From: Candidatus Woesearchaeota archaeon UBA119 | GTDB taxonomy: Archaea; Nanobdellota; Nanobdellia; Woesearchaeales; UBA119 | Reading direction: 5' to 3' | Length of the DNA: 7,669 nt | Assembly (NCBI GenBank): GCA_002505945.1 | Contig: DAWM01000067.1 | Span: 6,064-13,732 of the forward strand | Shown here: piece by piece, positions 1-6,442 of the stretch | Numbering within the stretch: position 1 is the stretch's first letter | How the letters are laid out: each line of letters starts with the position of its first letter | Made by a program: the position numbers and the translations under genes | Notes under the pieces: model-generated | What the model was told of the DNA's origin: nothing | Seen by the model: the letters and a program-made list of their open reading frames with translations, nothing else | Database searches by the model: none

Positions 1-54
1 AGTGGATTTTTAGGATGCCAAAAATTTACCCTGAAGGATGAGGCGTCAAACCCC

Positions 55-77
55 CACAAAAATTGTGAATTTTTGTG
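55..77 (-). terminator. Perfect inverted repeat just after radA, possible terminator or 3'-end hairpin
   Basis: Two 10-base arms (55-64 and 68-77) are exact reverse complements separated by a 3-base loop. On the minus strand the second arm carries a run of five T. The repeat begins 6 nt after the radA stop codon. Archaeal terminators usually depend on T tracts rather than hairpins, so this may act through its T run, as an RNA-stabilising 3' end, or both. The remaining bases down to position 1 hold nothing I can identify. Confidence 0.45.
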
Positions 78-83
78 CATCAA

Positions 84-1121
84 TTATATATCCTGCAAGC
101 CGGCTTCTGTAATCACAAACCCAGCCTCTCCTTCAGGCAGACTAGGACTGTCAATAAGCTTCGCGACTCTTGTTCTCTTCTTGCCCTTTCTGAGATAAAC
201 CCTAAATGTGCTTGCATGAGCCACAATATGCCCGCCAATAGCATTTGTGGGATCGCCGAAAAAAACATCAGGCTTTGACATTACCTGATTGGTAACGTAA
301 ACACATAAATTGTATGTGTCAGCTAATTTAAGCAGGGTATGCATGTGTCTGTTGAGCTTCTGTTGTCTATTAGCAAGAGTTCCTCTCCCAACAAATTCCG
401 CTCTGAAATGTGCTGTCAAAGAATCCACGACAACTAATTTAAGATTAAGTTTCTCTTTCTTAACCAATTCATCTATTTTCTCTGCCAAAAGCATCTGATG
501 ATCTGAGTTATAGGCTCTGGCCACTTTTATATTCTTCAAAACCTCCTTAGGATTCATATTCAACCCTTTGGCAATCTGCTCAATCCTCTCAGGTCTAAAG
601 GTATTCTCAGTATCAAGGTATACTGCAGTCGCTCCTTTTATTTGCTGTTGCACTCTTACAGACAATACATGAGCAATCTGTGTCTTCCCTGAACCGAATT
701 CACCAAAACACTCTATAATTGAACCAGTCTCAAAACCACCGCCCAAGAGTTTATTCACTGCATCTGAGCCAGACTCAATCTTAAGTACAGACTTCCTTCT
801 ATCAAGAAGTTTGTCTCCTGACTCAAAACCCATCTCAAGCTTGCTCCTAGCAGCAGAGATTATGCGCCTTGCTACATTCTCTCCCAAGCCAGTAGCATCC
901 ACAATCTCATCAGGACTGGCAACAGCAATGCTCATCATTGTATCATAACCACAAGAAAGGAGTTTATCTGCTGTAGCAGCTCCAACTCCGGGCAAATCCT
1001 TCAAAGCAAAAGAAGGGTCCCCCTCAGAAAGAGCCTCCTCCTTCCCAGACCTCGTTGAGTTCTGTTTATCATTCTGTTTTGTTTCAGATTTTGTATCCAA
1101 GTTCTTTTCCTTATTTACCAT
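84..1121 (-). CDS. radA: DNA repair and recombination protein RadA (archaeal RecA/Rad51 recombinase)
   Basis: RadA is the ATP-dependent strand-exchange protein of archaea: it forms a filament on single-stranded DNA and pairs it with homologous duplex during double-strand break and fork repair. Seen in the 345-aa sequence: a hydrophilic Lys/Glu/Ser-rich tail (about 1-36); a helix-hairpin-helix domain with LPGVG (43-47) and GLGE (78-81); a linker with the polymerisation motif GFESG (98-102; an F-x-S-G form also occurs in methanogen RadA); Walker A GEFGSGKT (140-147); Walker B ending VVVDS (D233); the L1 segment around GRG and RQQKL (245-256); and an L2 segment starting at NQV (278). Length is normal for the family. 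The ATG at 1119-1121 follows GGTGAT (1127-1132) with a 5-nt spacer, which fixes the start. It is transcribed in the same direction as rpa and the hydrolase but separated from them by 180 nt with its own candidate promoter. Confidence 0.97.
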   Translation of the reverse strand: MVNKEKNLDTKSETKQNDKQNSTRSGKEEALSEGDPSFALKDLPGVGAATADKLLSCGYDTMMSIAVASPDEIVDATGLGENVARRIISAARSKLEMGFESGDKLLDRRKSVLKIESGSDAVNKLLGGGFETGSIIECFGEFGSGKTQIAHVLSVRVQQQIKGATAVYLDTENTFRPERIEQIAKGLNMNPKEVLKNIKVARAYNSDHQMLLAEKIDELVKKEKLNLKLVVVDSLTAHFRAEFVGRGTLANRQQKLNRHMHTLLKLADTYNLCVYVTNQVMSKPDVFFGDPTNAIGGHIVAHASTFRVYLRKGKKRTRVAKLIDSPSLPEGEAGFVITEAGLQDI

Positions 1122-1126
1122 CCTCG

Positions 1127-1132
1127 ATCACC
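1127..1132 (-). promoter_or_regulatory. Shine-Dalgarno site of radA
   Basis: GGTGAT on the minus strand, complementary to the archaeal 16S 3' end, sits 5 nt before the radA ATG. This supports the annotated start. Confidence 0.75.
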
Positions 1133-1170
1133 AAATATTAACCACATCAAAAACCTAGAAAGCAAGAATT

Positions 1171-1180
1171 GTTTAAAAAC
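1171..1180 (-). promoter_or_regulatory. Candidate TATA box of radA
   Basis: Minus-strand GTTTTTAAAC lies about 50 nt before the radA start codon. With the usual archaeal TATA-to-start-site spacing of about 25 nt, transcription would begin near 1147-1150, giving a leader of roughly 27 nt that contains the Shine-Dalgarno site. It is the best TATA-like match in the gap, but the match is modest in such AT-rich DNA. Confidence 0.4.
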
Positions 1181-1231
1181 ATTTAGCTTCAATAAACGCA
1201 ATTCTTACAATCCAAGCCTGATTTACCCATT

Positions 1232-1265
1232 AAAAACACATCTATACAAGAAACCCAAATCTTGT
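1232..1265 (-). terminator. Weak candidate terminator after the hydrolase gene
   Basis: On the minus strand a 6-bp stem (ACAAGA / TCTTGT, 1246-1265, 8-nt loop) is followed 9 nt later by five T (1232-1236). It lies 36 nt after the hydrolase stop and upstream of the candidate radA promoter, a sensible place for a terminator. The stem is short and could be chance. Confidence 0.25.
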
Positions 1266-1301
1266 TTTAAATAATTTACTCTCACAAATGTCCAATACCC
1301 A

Positions 1302-1802
1302 TTAATGTCCAATGAAGATAAATAAAAGAATTAGATCAGACACAAGAAAAACCAAACAAAGGAAACTCTCCTCCAATTTTCCTGTTCTAATCCGCCCTTT
1401 AAACCTAAAAGGCAGAGGCCAAAAGGCTTTTACTCCCTTAGGTGTAAAACCGTCTAAAAGGATATGAAGAAAATAAGCCAATAGGAACACAAGCGAATAT
1501 TTTATCGGAGCAAGAAAGGCAATAAGATAAGCAAGTAATAACCCGGCTAAAACAGAATGGAAAAACCCTCTATGTTTTATCAGAAGACGAAGGGGTTTTA
1601 GAAAGAAAGGTGTTTTTTTACCTAATCTTGAAGAAGTGGTATCAATATCCGGCAGAATTGTACCCAAAAAGAGAAAGAATGCTACAACAAGAAGCGAATT
1701 CACAGGGAAGTAAGATTCCAGAGAGCAATGCACAAACTCGGCAATTTGGAGAAAAAGGAAAAAACCGAGAACAGAAAAAAGAAAATGAGTAATGAATCTC
1801 AT
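1302..1802 (-). CDS. Membrane-bound putative metal-dependent hydrolase, YdjM/DUF457 family
   Basis: This 166-aa protein matches the layout of the YdjM-type 'LexA-binding, inner membrane-associated hydrolase' family (DUF457). Seen: an early His (H6, in FITH), PDID (51-54), HRGFFHS (77-83) and LHILLDGFTPKGV (112-124) with H113 and D117. These conserved His and Asp residues are the presumed metal ligands. Hydrophobic stretches at about 8-20, 34-50, 84-98, 102-116 and 147-164 suggest several membrane helices, with a basic loop (131-142). No substrate has been established for the family, so the hydrolase name is inferred from the motifs. The ATG at 1800-1802 follows GGAGG (1809-1813) with a 6-nt spacer. 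The gene starts 19 nt after the RPA-like gene's stop, so the two are very probably co-transcribed. Confidence 0.85.
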   Translation of the reverse strand: MRFITHFLFSVLGFFLFLQIAEFVHCSLESYFPVNSLLVVAFFLFLGTILPDIDTTSSRLGKKTPFFLKPLRLLIKHRGFFHSVLAGLLLAYLIAFLAPIKYSLVFLLAYFLHILLDGFTPKGVKAFWPLPFRFKGRIRTGKLEESFLCLVFLVSDLILLFIFIGH

Positions 1803-1808
1803 AAATTG

Positions 1809-1815
1809 CCTCCTC
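1809..1815 (-). promoter_or_regulatory. Shine-Dalgarno site of the YdjM-type hydrolase
   Basis: GAGGAGG on the minus strand, 6 nt before the ATG, lies in the 19-nt gap after the RPA-like gene. It confirms the start and allows independent translation initiation within the operon. Confidence 0.75.
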
Positions 1816-1821
1816 TATTGA

Positions 1822-2820
1822 TTATTCTTCGAGTTTCTTAACCTCTTTATCAGGGTCTGGATTAGTGTCTATCTTGTTCACAACTAACTCTATCCTTGAG
1901 AACAACTCATTTTTTGAGACTCTGCCCTGAACAACTACCTGCTGGCCAAGAAGCTCATGCTTAACCTTCTCAAAATCCTCCATATTCTCCCTATACGCCA
2001 ATACCTTTTCTCTTGAAAGGGAGAGAAGCTGCTCAGCCTGAGAAGAGAAGAACACAAGCCTTAAAGTGCCTGTTCCATCATCAAGAATCACATTCATGAC
2101 GTAGTTATAAGCAGGCTCTACCTCTCCATGCTCACTACACATAAAGTTCCCCCCTACTTCCTTAACCCTTTTAGAGCATTTAGGACAGACCTCAAAGAAT
2201 CTTATATCAAATACATTTACTATCGTCCCAAAAATCTCAGCATAAGAGTCCTGCTCTGATAGCTCTGAGATGGATTTTCTTTCTGAAGAAGGTGTTTCTC
2301 CAGCCTCTGGGAGATCTACTTCTTCCTTGGGATTTACAGTAATTTCAGAGGATTTATTGATGTGAAGCTCTACATTACCATTCCTGTTCTTCTTAGCAAG
2401 TGCATTCTTTATAAGTATAATGTCTCCTTCATTTAGCTTTGAATACTTGTCAGCCATATCATCCCAGAAAACCACCCTTATTGAACCTGTATTATCTATT
2501 ATCTGAATAGCCAGCACCTTGCCCTGGCTTCCGTCCTTTCTTGAGAATTCCCTCAGTTCAAAGGTTCTTGCTACCCTGCCAATGGTTTCAACAGATCTAA
2601 GACCTTCAACAATGCTCTCCAGCTTAAGCCTGCCCTCTGATGAAGAATCCACTAAATCCAAACCAAGCTTGTTGGCAATGATATGGGCTGCTCCCTCTTC
2701 AGTGAGGAGGCCTCCAAGCTCTTGAATCTTCTTCTTGACCATAGCCTCAATCTCGTCCTTTGGCTTGCCTGACTTCTCGCTTATCTTCTTAATTAGCTTA
2801 TCATAAGGGATATTGAACAT
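1822..2820 (-). CDS. rpa: Replication protein A-like single-stranded DNA-binding protein with zinc-finger OB fold
   Basis: RPA coats single-stranded DNA during replication and repair and is displaced by RadA during recombination. With the start chosen here the protein has 332 aa: a charged helical N-terminal part (1-60); a first OB-fold (about 78-162) with the typical IIDNTGSIRVVFWDD strand-turn-strand; an acidic Ser-rich linker (about 163-192); and a second OB-fold (about 193-317) carrying a zinc site C212, C215, C228, H231 and the DDGTGTLRLVFF motif, as in archaeal RPA and the RPA70 C-terminal domain. The frame stays open up to a GTG at 2874, but that codon lies upstream of a good TATA box (2852-2860). 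The ATG at 2818-2820 follows GGGGTG (2827-2832) with a 6-nt spacer, so I start there; an ATG at 2836-2838 is the alternative. The hydrolase gene follows after 19 nt. Confidence 0.93.
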   Translation of the reverse strand: MFNIPYDKLIKKISEKSGKPKDEIEAMVKKKIQELGGLLTEEGAAHIIANKLGLDLVDSSSEGRLKLESIVEGLRSVETIGRVARTFELREFSRKDGSQGKVLAIQIIDNTGSIRVVFWDDMADKYSKLNEGDIILIKNALAKKNRNGNVELHINKSSEITVNPKEEVDLPEAGETPSSERKSISELSEQDSYAEIFGTIVNVFDIRFFEVCPKCSKRVKEVGGNFMCSEHGEVEPAYNYVMNVILDDGTGTLRLVFFSSQAEQLLSLSREKVLAYRENMEDFEKVKHELLGQQVVVQGRVSKNELFSRIELVVNKIDTNPDPDKEVKKLEE

Positions 2821-2826
2821 TTCGTG

Positions 2827-2832
2827 CACCCC
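2827..2832 (-). promoter_or_regulatory. Shine-Dalgarno site that decides the rpa start
   Basis: Minus-strand GGGGTG lies 6 nt before the ATG at 2818-2820. Neither the ATG at 2838 nor the GTG at 2874 has a comparable site before it. Confidence 0.6.
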
Positions 2833-2851
2833 ATCCATAAGAATTAATGAA

Positions 2852-2862
2852 GATATAAAAAG
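2852..2862 (-). promoter_or_regulatory. TATA box of the rpa-hydrolase operon
   Basis: Minus-strand CTTTTTATATC is close to the archaeal TATA consensus and is preceded by an A-rich BRE-like AAA. It predicts transcription starting around 2829-2836, giving a very short leader before the ATG at 2820. It sits between the end of the surface-protein operon (stop at 2927) and rpa, so rpa is probably an independent unit. Confidence 0.6.
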
Positions 2863-2901
2863 TTTTAGTTTCACAAAGCCCAGAGATTACAATTTGATTC
2901 T

Positions 2902-2928
2902 ATTCTGCTGATTCTGCTGATTTTGCTC
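2902..2928. repeat. Three-copy 9-bp tandem repeat at the end of the 682-aa gene
   Basis: On the plus strand ATTCTGCTG occurs twice in direct succession (2902-2910, 2911-2919), followed by a diverged third copy ATTTTGCTC (2920-2928) that runs into the stop codon of the large surface-protein gene (2927-2929). It may be simple replication slippage. Confidence 0.6.
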
Positions 2929-4975
2929 ATCCTACGAAAAAGGAGCCTAAAAATAAAGGGTTTGAGAAGGTAAACGACTCTTCTGATAAGATTGTAGGGT
3001 AATCAAGACTCTTATCAAACGCTCCAATCGTGTACCATCTTTTGGCTACTGAGCATTTCTGCTTTTCAAGTTTATTTAGGTTTGAGCGAAAACTAGTAAA
3101 AGATTTTTCAGTTTTATCAAGGCATTCAGGAAAAGCCATATTAACATTCTCAAAGTTTTTATTTTCTAAGAAAGAACAAAAATCTCCTTCCAAAGATTCT
3201 CCTTCGTCTAAACTTTTCACCTCTCCTATTAAACCAACCACATCTATCAAAGTTCCTAATCCTGGAAAGAAAGTATCTGCCACTTCCCCCAACTCTTCCT
3301 CATAAAACGTCTCAAAGTACATTCTAGCCAATTTAATTAAGGAGGCCTTTGAAAACCTTGTAGGAACAATACAAACCCTCCCCTCAGATGTTTTATACCA
3401 ATTTATGTAATTATTACTATCAGTATCTGTAAGGCCAGTAAGATCAGTAAAATCAGTGATACCTACAGTATCAGTAATATCTACACTAGATAAAGTAAGA
3501 ATCTCTTGTAAACTGATTTTTTTAGTTAATGAAAGTTGAGGAAAAACCGGCTCCCCTAATAAATCAGTAACACAGATCTCCTGGGTTATAATTGGGGAAT
3601 CTGCTCCTGAAAAGCCATCCAACTTCTGAGCAGCCACGTCCACGCCCTTATCTTCCTCAGTTTCAATAGTAAAATGAGTGGAATTGATAAAAACAGAATC
3701 GGGATTAGCAAAGCTTTCTATCAAAGGAGTTAGCGTATCCGGACCTACACATTCTCTATCATTAGATTCTTCCATCATGTAATACGTATCCGAGAGGTTG
3801 TAAAGCCGCCCCTCGTCTGGTTGGGTTGAAGCCACAACAGAATAGTCAAACACAGAAAAGTCCTTTTCTTCGAACCCTGCATTTTTGCTCTTTAGACATT
3901 CAATAAGGTAATTCTTAGAGTAGAAAATATCATCCTCATTTGAAGTTGCACTTATTTTGTCCTTTATGCAAGTTTCTAATTCAGAAATAATGAATTGAAA
4001 GTCTTTTAATCTTTCAAAGTAATTGTAATCGAAATACTTATATGCGGCAAGAGGTTTTCGGACAATCCCTGAGAAAAACTCGGGGTCAGTATAGAAAGAC
4101 CCATGCATAGGGCCTTCAGGTTTAGAAAGTTCAACACATCCATATCCTTCCTTGACCTCTTTGAACGATTCCAAAAGAGTGTGTAGTTTATCTTGTGCTT
4201 CTCCAAAAGTAAGTCCTTCCAAAGGTAATTTTTTTGAAAAACACAAATAGTCACTGCCATCTATTGAAAACATCTCTCTCCTCAGAAGGATACCGTATCG
4301 AGCATAAAGCCAGTATATTGTTTTCAGCTTATTTAAATCATCTTCTTCAACAAAATAGTTGCACTTTTCGGTAAAACCACAAAAGATACTTGGCAGTGAA
4401 TGACTAGTTTGCGAATTTTCTGAACCCACCGCTTGACTCTTTACTCTAGAGTTTTCCTCGGAGAATATTTTGCTAGGTGGGACAGGTACTGGAACATAAT
4501 GATCTTGAGGGAATTTAACACTTATATATAGCCCAGATTCTTTGCCCAAAGAGTACTCTGGTGGTTTATCCTCTTTTAAAGTAGGAAGAAAATGAAAAGA
4601 CTTGTTCAACCACCCCAATAAAGTATGATTAGTAAGCCAAACAAAGGATTCTTCTACCAAATCAGAACCTATGTTCGTTTTCCAATTAACTATATTTACA
4701 TCCTGATACCTTCCAAAAGGGCCTTGACCAATCACACCTCCATTGGAAGCAAGCCTAAAGAAAGAATCATAAGCACTTTTACTTAGACTCCTCCTAACAA
4801 GGTCATTATGAGATGCTAACCTGGCCTGCGCCTCTAGTATGCTTGCTACTGGGCTATTTATTACATCCCTTTGAATCTCGCCTGAACTAAAAGTATCCCA
4901 AATTACAACATATGATAAGGTAACCAACACCGTGATTAAAACGAACATGTTGTAAAAAAGAGCTTTTTTATTCAT
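2927..4975 (-). CDS. Large cysteine-containing surface protein with pilin-like N-terminal anchor, unknown family
   Basis: I do not recognise this 682-aa protein. Visible features: a short basic leader MNKKA, then a hydrophobic helix (about 8-27), then one long predicted extracellular part. The first 198 residues after the start lack cysteine; 12 cysteines follow between 199 and about 650, an even number that fits disulfide pairing. A PVPVPP hinge (162-167), several N-x-S/T sequons (NHT, NKS, NLS, NST) and a three-residue repeat of the ITD/LTG type (498-519) also point to an exposed protein. I see no catalytic motif. The frame opens at a GTG (4982-4984), but this lies inside the Shine-Dalgarno AGGTGAT (4980-4986); the ATG at 4973-4975, 4 nt after it, is the start. 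It overlaps the 316-aa gene upstream by 8 nt and ends the operon. It could be a large minor pilin, a tip adhesin or a secreted scaffold. Confidence 0.85.
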   Translation of the reverse strand: MNKKALFYNMFVLITVLVTLSYVVIWDTFSSGEIQRDVINSPVASILEAQARLASHNDLVRRSLSKSAYDSFFRLASNGGVIGQGPFGRYQDVNIVNWKTNIGSDLVEESFVWLTNHTLLGWLNKSFHFLPTLKEDKPPEYSLGKESGLYISVKFPQDHYVPVPVPPSKIFSEENSRVKSQAVGSENSQTSHSLPSIFCGFTEKCNYFVEEDDLNKLKTIYWLYARYGILLRREMFSIDGSDYLCFSKKLPLEGLTFGEAQDKLHTLLESFKEVKEGYGCVELSKPEGPMHGSFYTDPEFFSGIVRKPLAAYKYFDYNYFERLKDFQFIISELETCIKDKISATSNEDDIFYSKNYLIECLKSKNAGFEEKDFSVFDYSVVASTQPDEGRLYNLSDTYYMMEESNDRECVGPDTLTPLIESFANPDSVFINSTHFTIETEEDKGVDVAAQKLDGFSGADSPIITQEICVTDLLGEPVFPQLSLTKKISLQEILTLSSVDITDTVGITDFTDLTGLTDTDSNNYINWYKTSEGRVCIVPTRFSKASLIKLARMYFETFYEEELGEVADTFFPGLGTLIDVVGLIGEVKSLDEGESLEGDFCSFLENKNFENVNMAFPECLDKTEKSFTSFRSNLNKLEKQKCSVAKRWYTIGAFDKSLDYPTILSEESFTFSNPLFLGSFFVG
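3419..3484 (-). repeat. Nine-base / three-residue degenerate repeat inside the 682-aa gene
   Basis: Residues 498-519 read as successive triplets of the form hydrophobic-Thr-Asp/Gly (ITD, TVG, ITD, FTD, LTG, LTD, then TD), encoded by a roughly 9-base unit around ATCAGTAAN on the plus strand. The register is clear although copies differ by one or two bases. Confidence 0.7.
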
Positions 4976-5918
4976 AAGAATCACCTATTTCAAATTCCCT
5001 GCTTGATGCACAATCATAGAATTGTATTTCTAACAACACAAAATCATTCTCGTCTGATGGAATAAGAAGAGGTATTTGTTTAAACACTGAAACAATCTCG
5101 CAAGGGGCCCATTCCTTATTGCTCGTTGTCCTGGCAACATCTAACATTTCAAGACAAGTGGAGACATCATACTCATTAGTATTGGGTTCAGTAGGAGGTA
5201 TATTAAGAACTGATCTGTGTGATTGTAAATCCGTCCCGGGATGTGTAATCAAATGGATTGCCTTCCATGAAAAGGATTTATCTAACGAGCACAACTCATA
5301 GCTTAATTCATAGAATATTCGATTGAGCAATATTTCCCTTGAATCCTCAAAAACATTCCAACACTTTGGCTTTAACTCATCATTAAAGTCATCACAATTA
5401 ATTCCAATCATTTCGTTATACTGGGCCCAAAGTGCTATTGCATCTTCAATAGACAATTCAACTTCCTTCTTTACTGTATTAAGTCTTTCTTCTCCAAAAT
5501 TTTTTTCAATTTCTTCTTTAACATCCCGTACAATCTCCTCAGAATTAAGCTTGTTATATGTGTCTTTAGCATCCCCAGTAAGCTCTGGGATTTCAAAAAC
5601 AGGAGTTTTAAATGCCAATCCCTTCTCATTCCCTAGGTCTTCAGAATCTTCTAATTCTTTCAACGAGTCAATATAATCCTTATCAAACGATTTATACACG
5701 GAAACACCTATGGCAAACTCATGTTCGGATTGCAGAATTTGATTTGTAGTGGTTTCAAGAGTATAATAATATTTATCATAGGTTCTATGAATGGTTGATC
5801 CTCTTGTGCAACCTCTTAAATTAAACAAAAAGGAAAAAACAAAGAAGATTGCCAGAAGTGCTATTACTGCCAAAGTCCTTGGTATAAACTCCGAAACAAT
5901 TCCTTTCTTGTTTTTCAT
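4968..5918 (-). CDS. Secreted protein with class III (pilin-like) signal peptide, 316 aa, unknown family
   Basis: No known family recognised. The N-terminus MKNKKG is followed by IVSEF and a hydrophobic helix (about 15-34), matching a pilin-like leader with the cut expected after G6 and a Glu at +4. Cys37 follows the helix directly. The ectodomain has an acidic, Lys/Glu-rich helical middle (about 110-165) and six further cysteines, so seven in all. The frame could begin at a GTG (5925-5927) overlapping the previous stop as GTGA, but no Shine-Dalgarno site precedes it; AAGTGA (5924-5929) stands 5 nt before the ATG at 5916-5918, so I take that ATG. The upstream 172-aa gene ends 5 nt before this start, and the 682-aa gene begins 8 nt before this one's stop. 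Likely an accessory subunit of the same surface structure. Confidence 0.82.
   Translation of the reverse strand: MKNKKGIVSEFIPRTLAVIALLAIFFVFSFLFNLRGCTRGSTIHRTYDKYYYTLETTTNQILQSEHEFAIGVSVYKSFDKDYIDSLKELEDSEDLGNEKGLAFKTPVFEIPELTGDAKDTYNKLNSEEIVRDVKEEIEKNFGEERLNTVKKEVELSIEDAIALWAQYNEMIGINCDDFNDELKPKCWNVFEDSREILLNRIFYELSYELCSLDKSFSWKAIHLITHPGTDLQSHRSVLNIPPTEPNTNEYDVSTCLEMLDVARTTSNKEWAPCEIVSVFKQIPLLIPSDENDFVLLEIQFYDCASSREFEIGDSYE
4980..4986 (-). promoter_or_regulatory. Shine-Dalgarno site that decides the start of the 682-aa gene
   Basis: AGGTGAT on the minus strand, 4 nt before the ATG at 4975. It lies within the 3' coding end of the 316-aa gene and contains an in-frame GTG that gives a falsely long reading frame. 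Confidence 0.75.
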
Positions 5919-5923
5919 ATTGC

Positions 5924-5929
5924 TCACTT
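5924..5929 (-). promoter_or_regulatory. Shine-Dalgarno site of the 316-aa gene
   Basis: Minus-strand AAGTGA, one base off the usual AGGTGA, overlaps the stop codon of the 172-aa gene and lies 5 nt before the ATG at 5918. This argues for that ATG over the GTG at 5927. Confidence 0.5.
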
Positions 5930-6442
5930 GGGAAACATACTATAAATCACAGCAGAACCTTCATACTCTTTTCCGTCTTTGATAAAGGTTACCTTTCTTT
6001 CACTCTGCAGGCGGTAAAGATTGGTTGTTGGTGGCAATATACGCCAAGACTTAAAAGATTCATAATCATAAGAGACATTAACAGGGTCCAATCCCTTTGG
6101 ATAAAAAGAAATTAACATTGAAAAAGAATTAATATCAGAATCAAGATTAAGGCATCCTTTAATGTCTTTTATTTCATCAGAGCTTGCTGGCTCGGGAAAA
6201 AGCTGCTCATAATTTACAAAATAAGGCATTACAATGCCATTTGATTCATACGCCAAACACTCGCTTGAAGAAAAGATATGATTGATGTAGATGGTTTTTT
6301 CAGAAGTAAAACTTTCTAACTCATCCTGAGAAACCTGATAGGAAAAAATCAAAACCCCTGCAAACGCAAAGGCAAGAAAGAATGCCATGAAAAAAATATC
6401 CACGGTAAACTCCGTCACTGCTTTCTTAGATTTAAAAATCAT
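5924..6442 (-). CDS. Pilin-like secreted protein with class III signal peptide, 172 aa, unknown family
   Basis: No named family recognised. The N-terminus MIFKSKKA is followed by VTEF and a hydrophobic helix (about 14-34). This resembles archaeal prepilins, with the cut expected after A8 and Glu at +3. The roughly 135-residue ectodomain contains two cysteines (in SSEC and KGC) that may pair, one N-x-S sequon (NVS), and ends in strand-like VTFIKDGKEYEGSAVIYSMF, a beta-rich finish seen in small pilin-like proteins. Its size and layout fit a minor pilin or pseudopilin. Its ATG overlaps the preceding stop as ATGA, and AAGGTGGGAG (6447-6456) ends 4 nt before it, so the start is secure. It lies between the 152-aa and 316-aa genes in the operon. 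Confidence 0.83.
   Translation of the reverse strand: MIFKSKKAVTEFTVDIFFMAFFLAFAFAGVLIFSYQVSQDELESFTSEKTIYINHIFSSSECLAYESNGIVMPYFVNYEQLFPEPASSDEIKDIKGCLNLDSDINSFSMLISFYPKGLDPVNVSYDYESFKSWRILPPTTNLYRLQSERKVTFIKDGKEYEGSAVIYSMFPK

Noticed and set aside
31..46. CTGA followed by GGATGA, resembling internal D'/C' boxes of an archaeal C/D sRNA
   Set aside because: The second box deviates from the TGATGA consensus, and no flanking C and D boxes can be shown so close to the window edge.
1..80. Minus-strand frame from an ATG at 78-80, open to the left edge (26 codons)
   Set aside because: There is no Shine-Dalgarno site before it, it runs through the perfect palindrome at 55-77, and its residues show no recognisable pattern; too short to call as a gene.
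98..102. RadA polymerisation motif reads F-E-S-G rather than the Rad51 F-x-x-A
   Set aside because: Gly at this position also occurs in other archaeal RadA proteins such as those of methanogens, so it is not an anomaly. (Numbers are residues of RadA.)
1287..1313. Direct repeat AATGTCCAAT (1287-1296 and 1304-1313) across the hydrolase stop
   Set aside because: Only two 10-base copies 17 bases apart, out of frame with each other, with no associated element; probably chance or a small local duplication.
4006..4260. Minus-strand 84-codon frame inside the 682-aa gene
   Set aside because: Lies wholly within the larger gene in another frame, has no ribosome-binding site of note, and its composition is typical of an out-of-frame reading.
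5323..5676. Long plus-strand open frame (117 codons) opposite the 316-aa gene
   Set aside because: A Ser/Ile-rich antisense shadow of a gene with a clear Shine-Dalgarno site, leader and operon context; it lacks such signals itself. The other plus-strand frames are rejected for the same reason.
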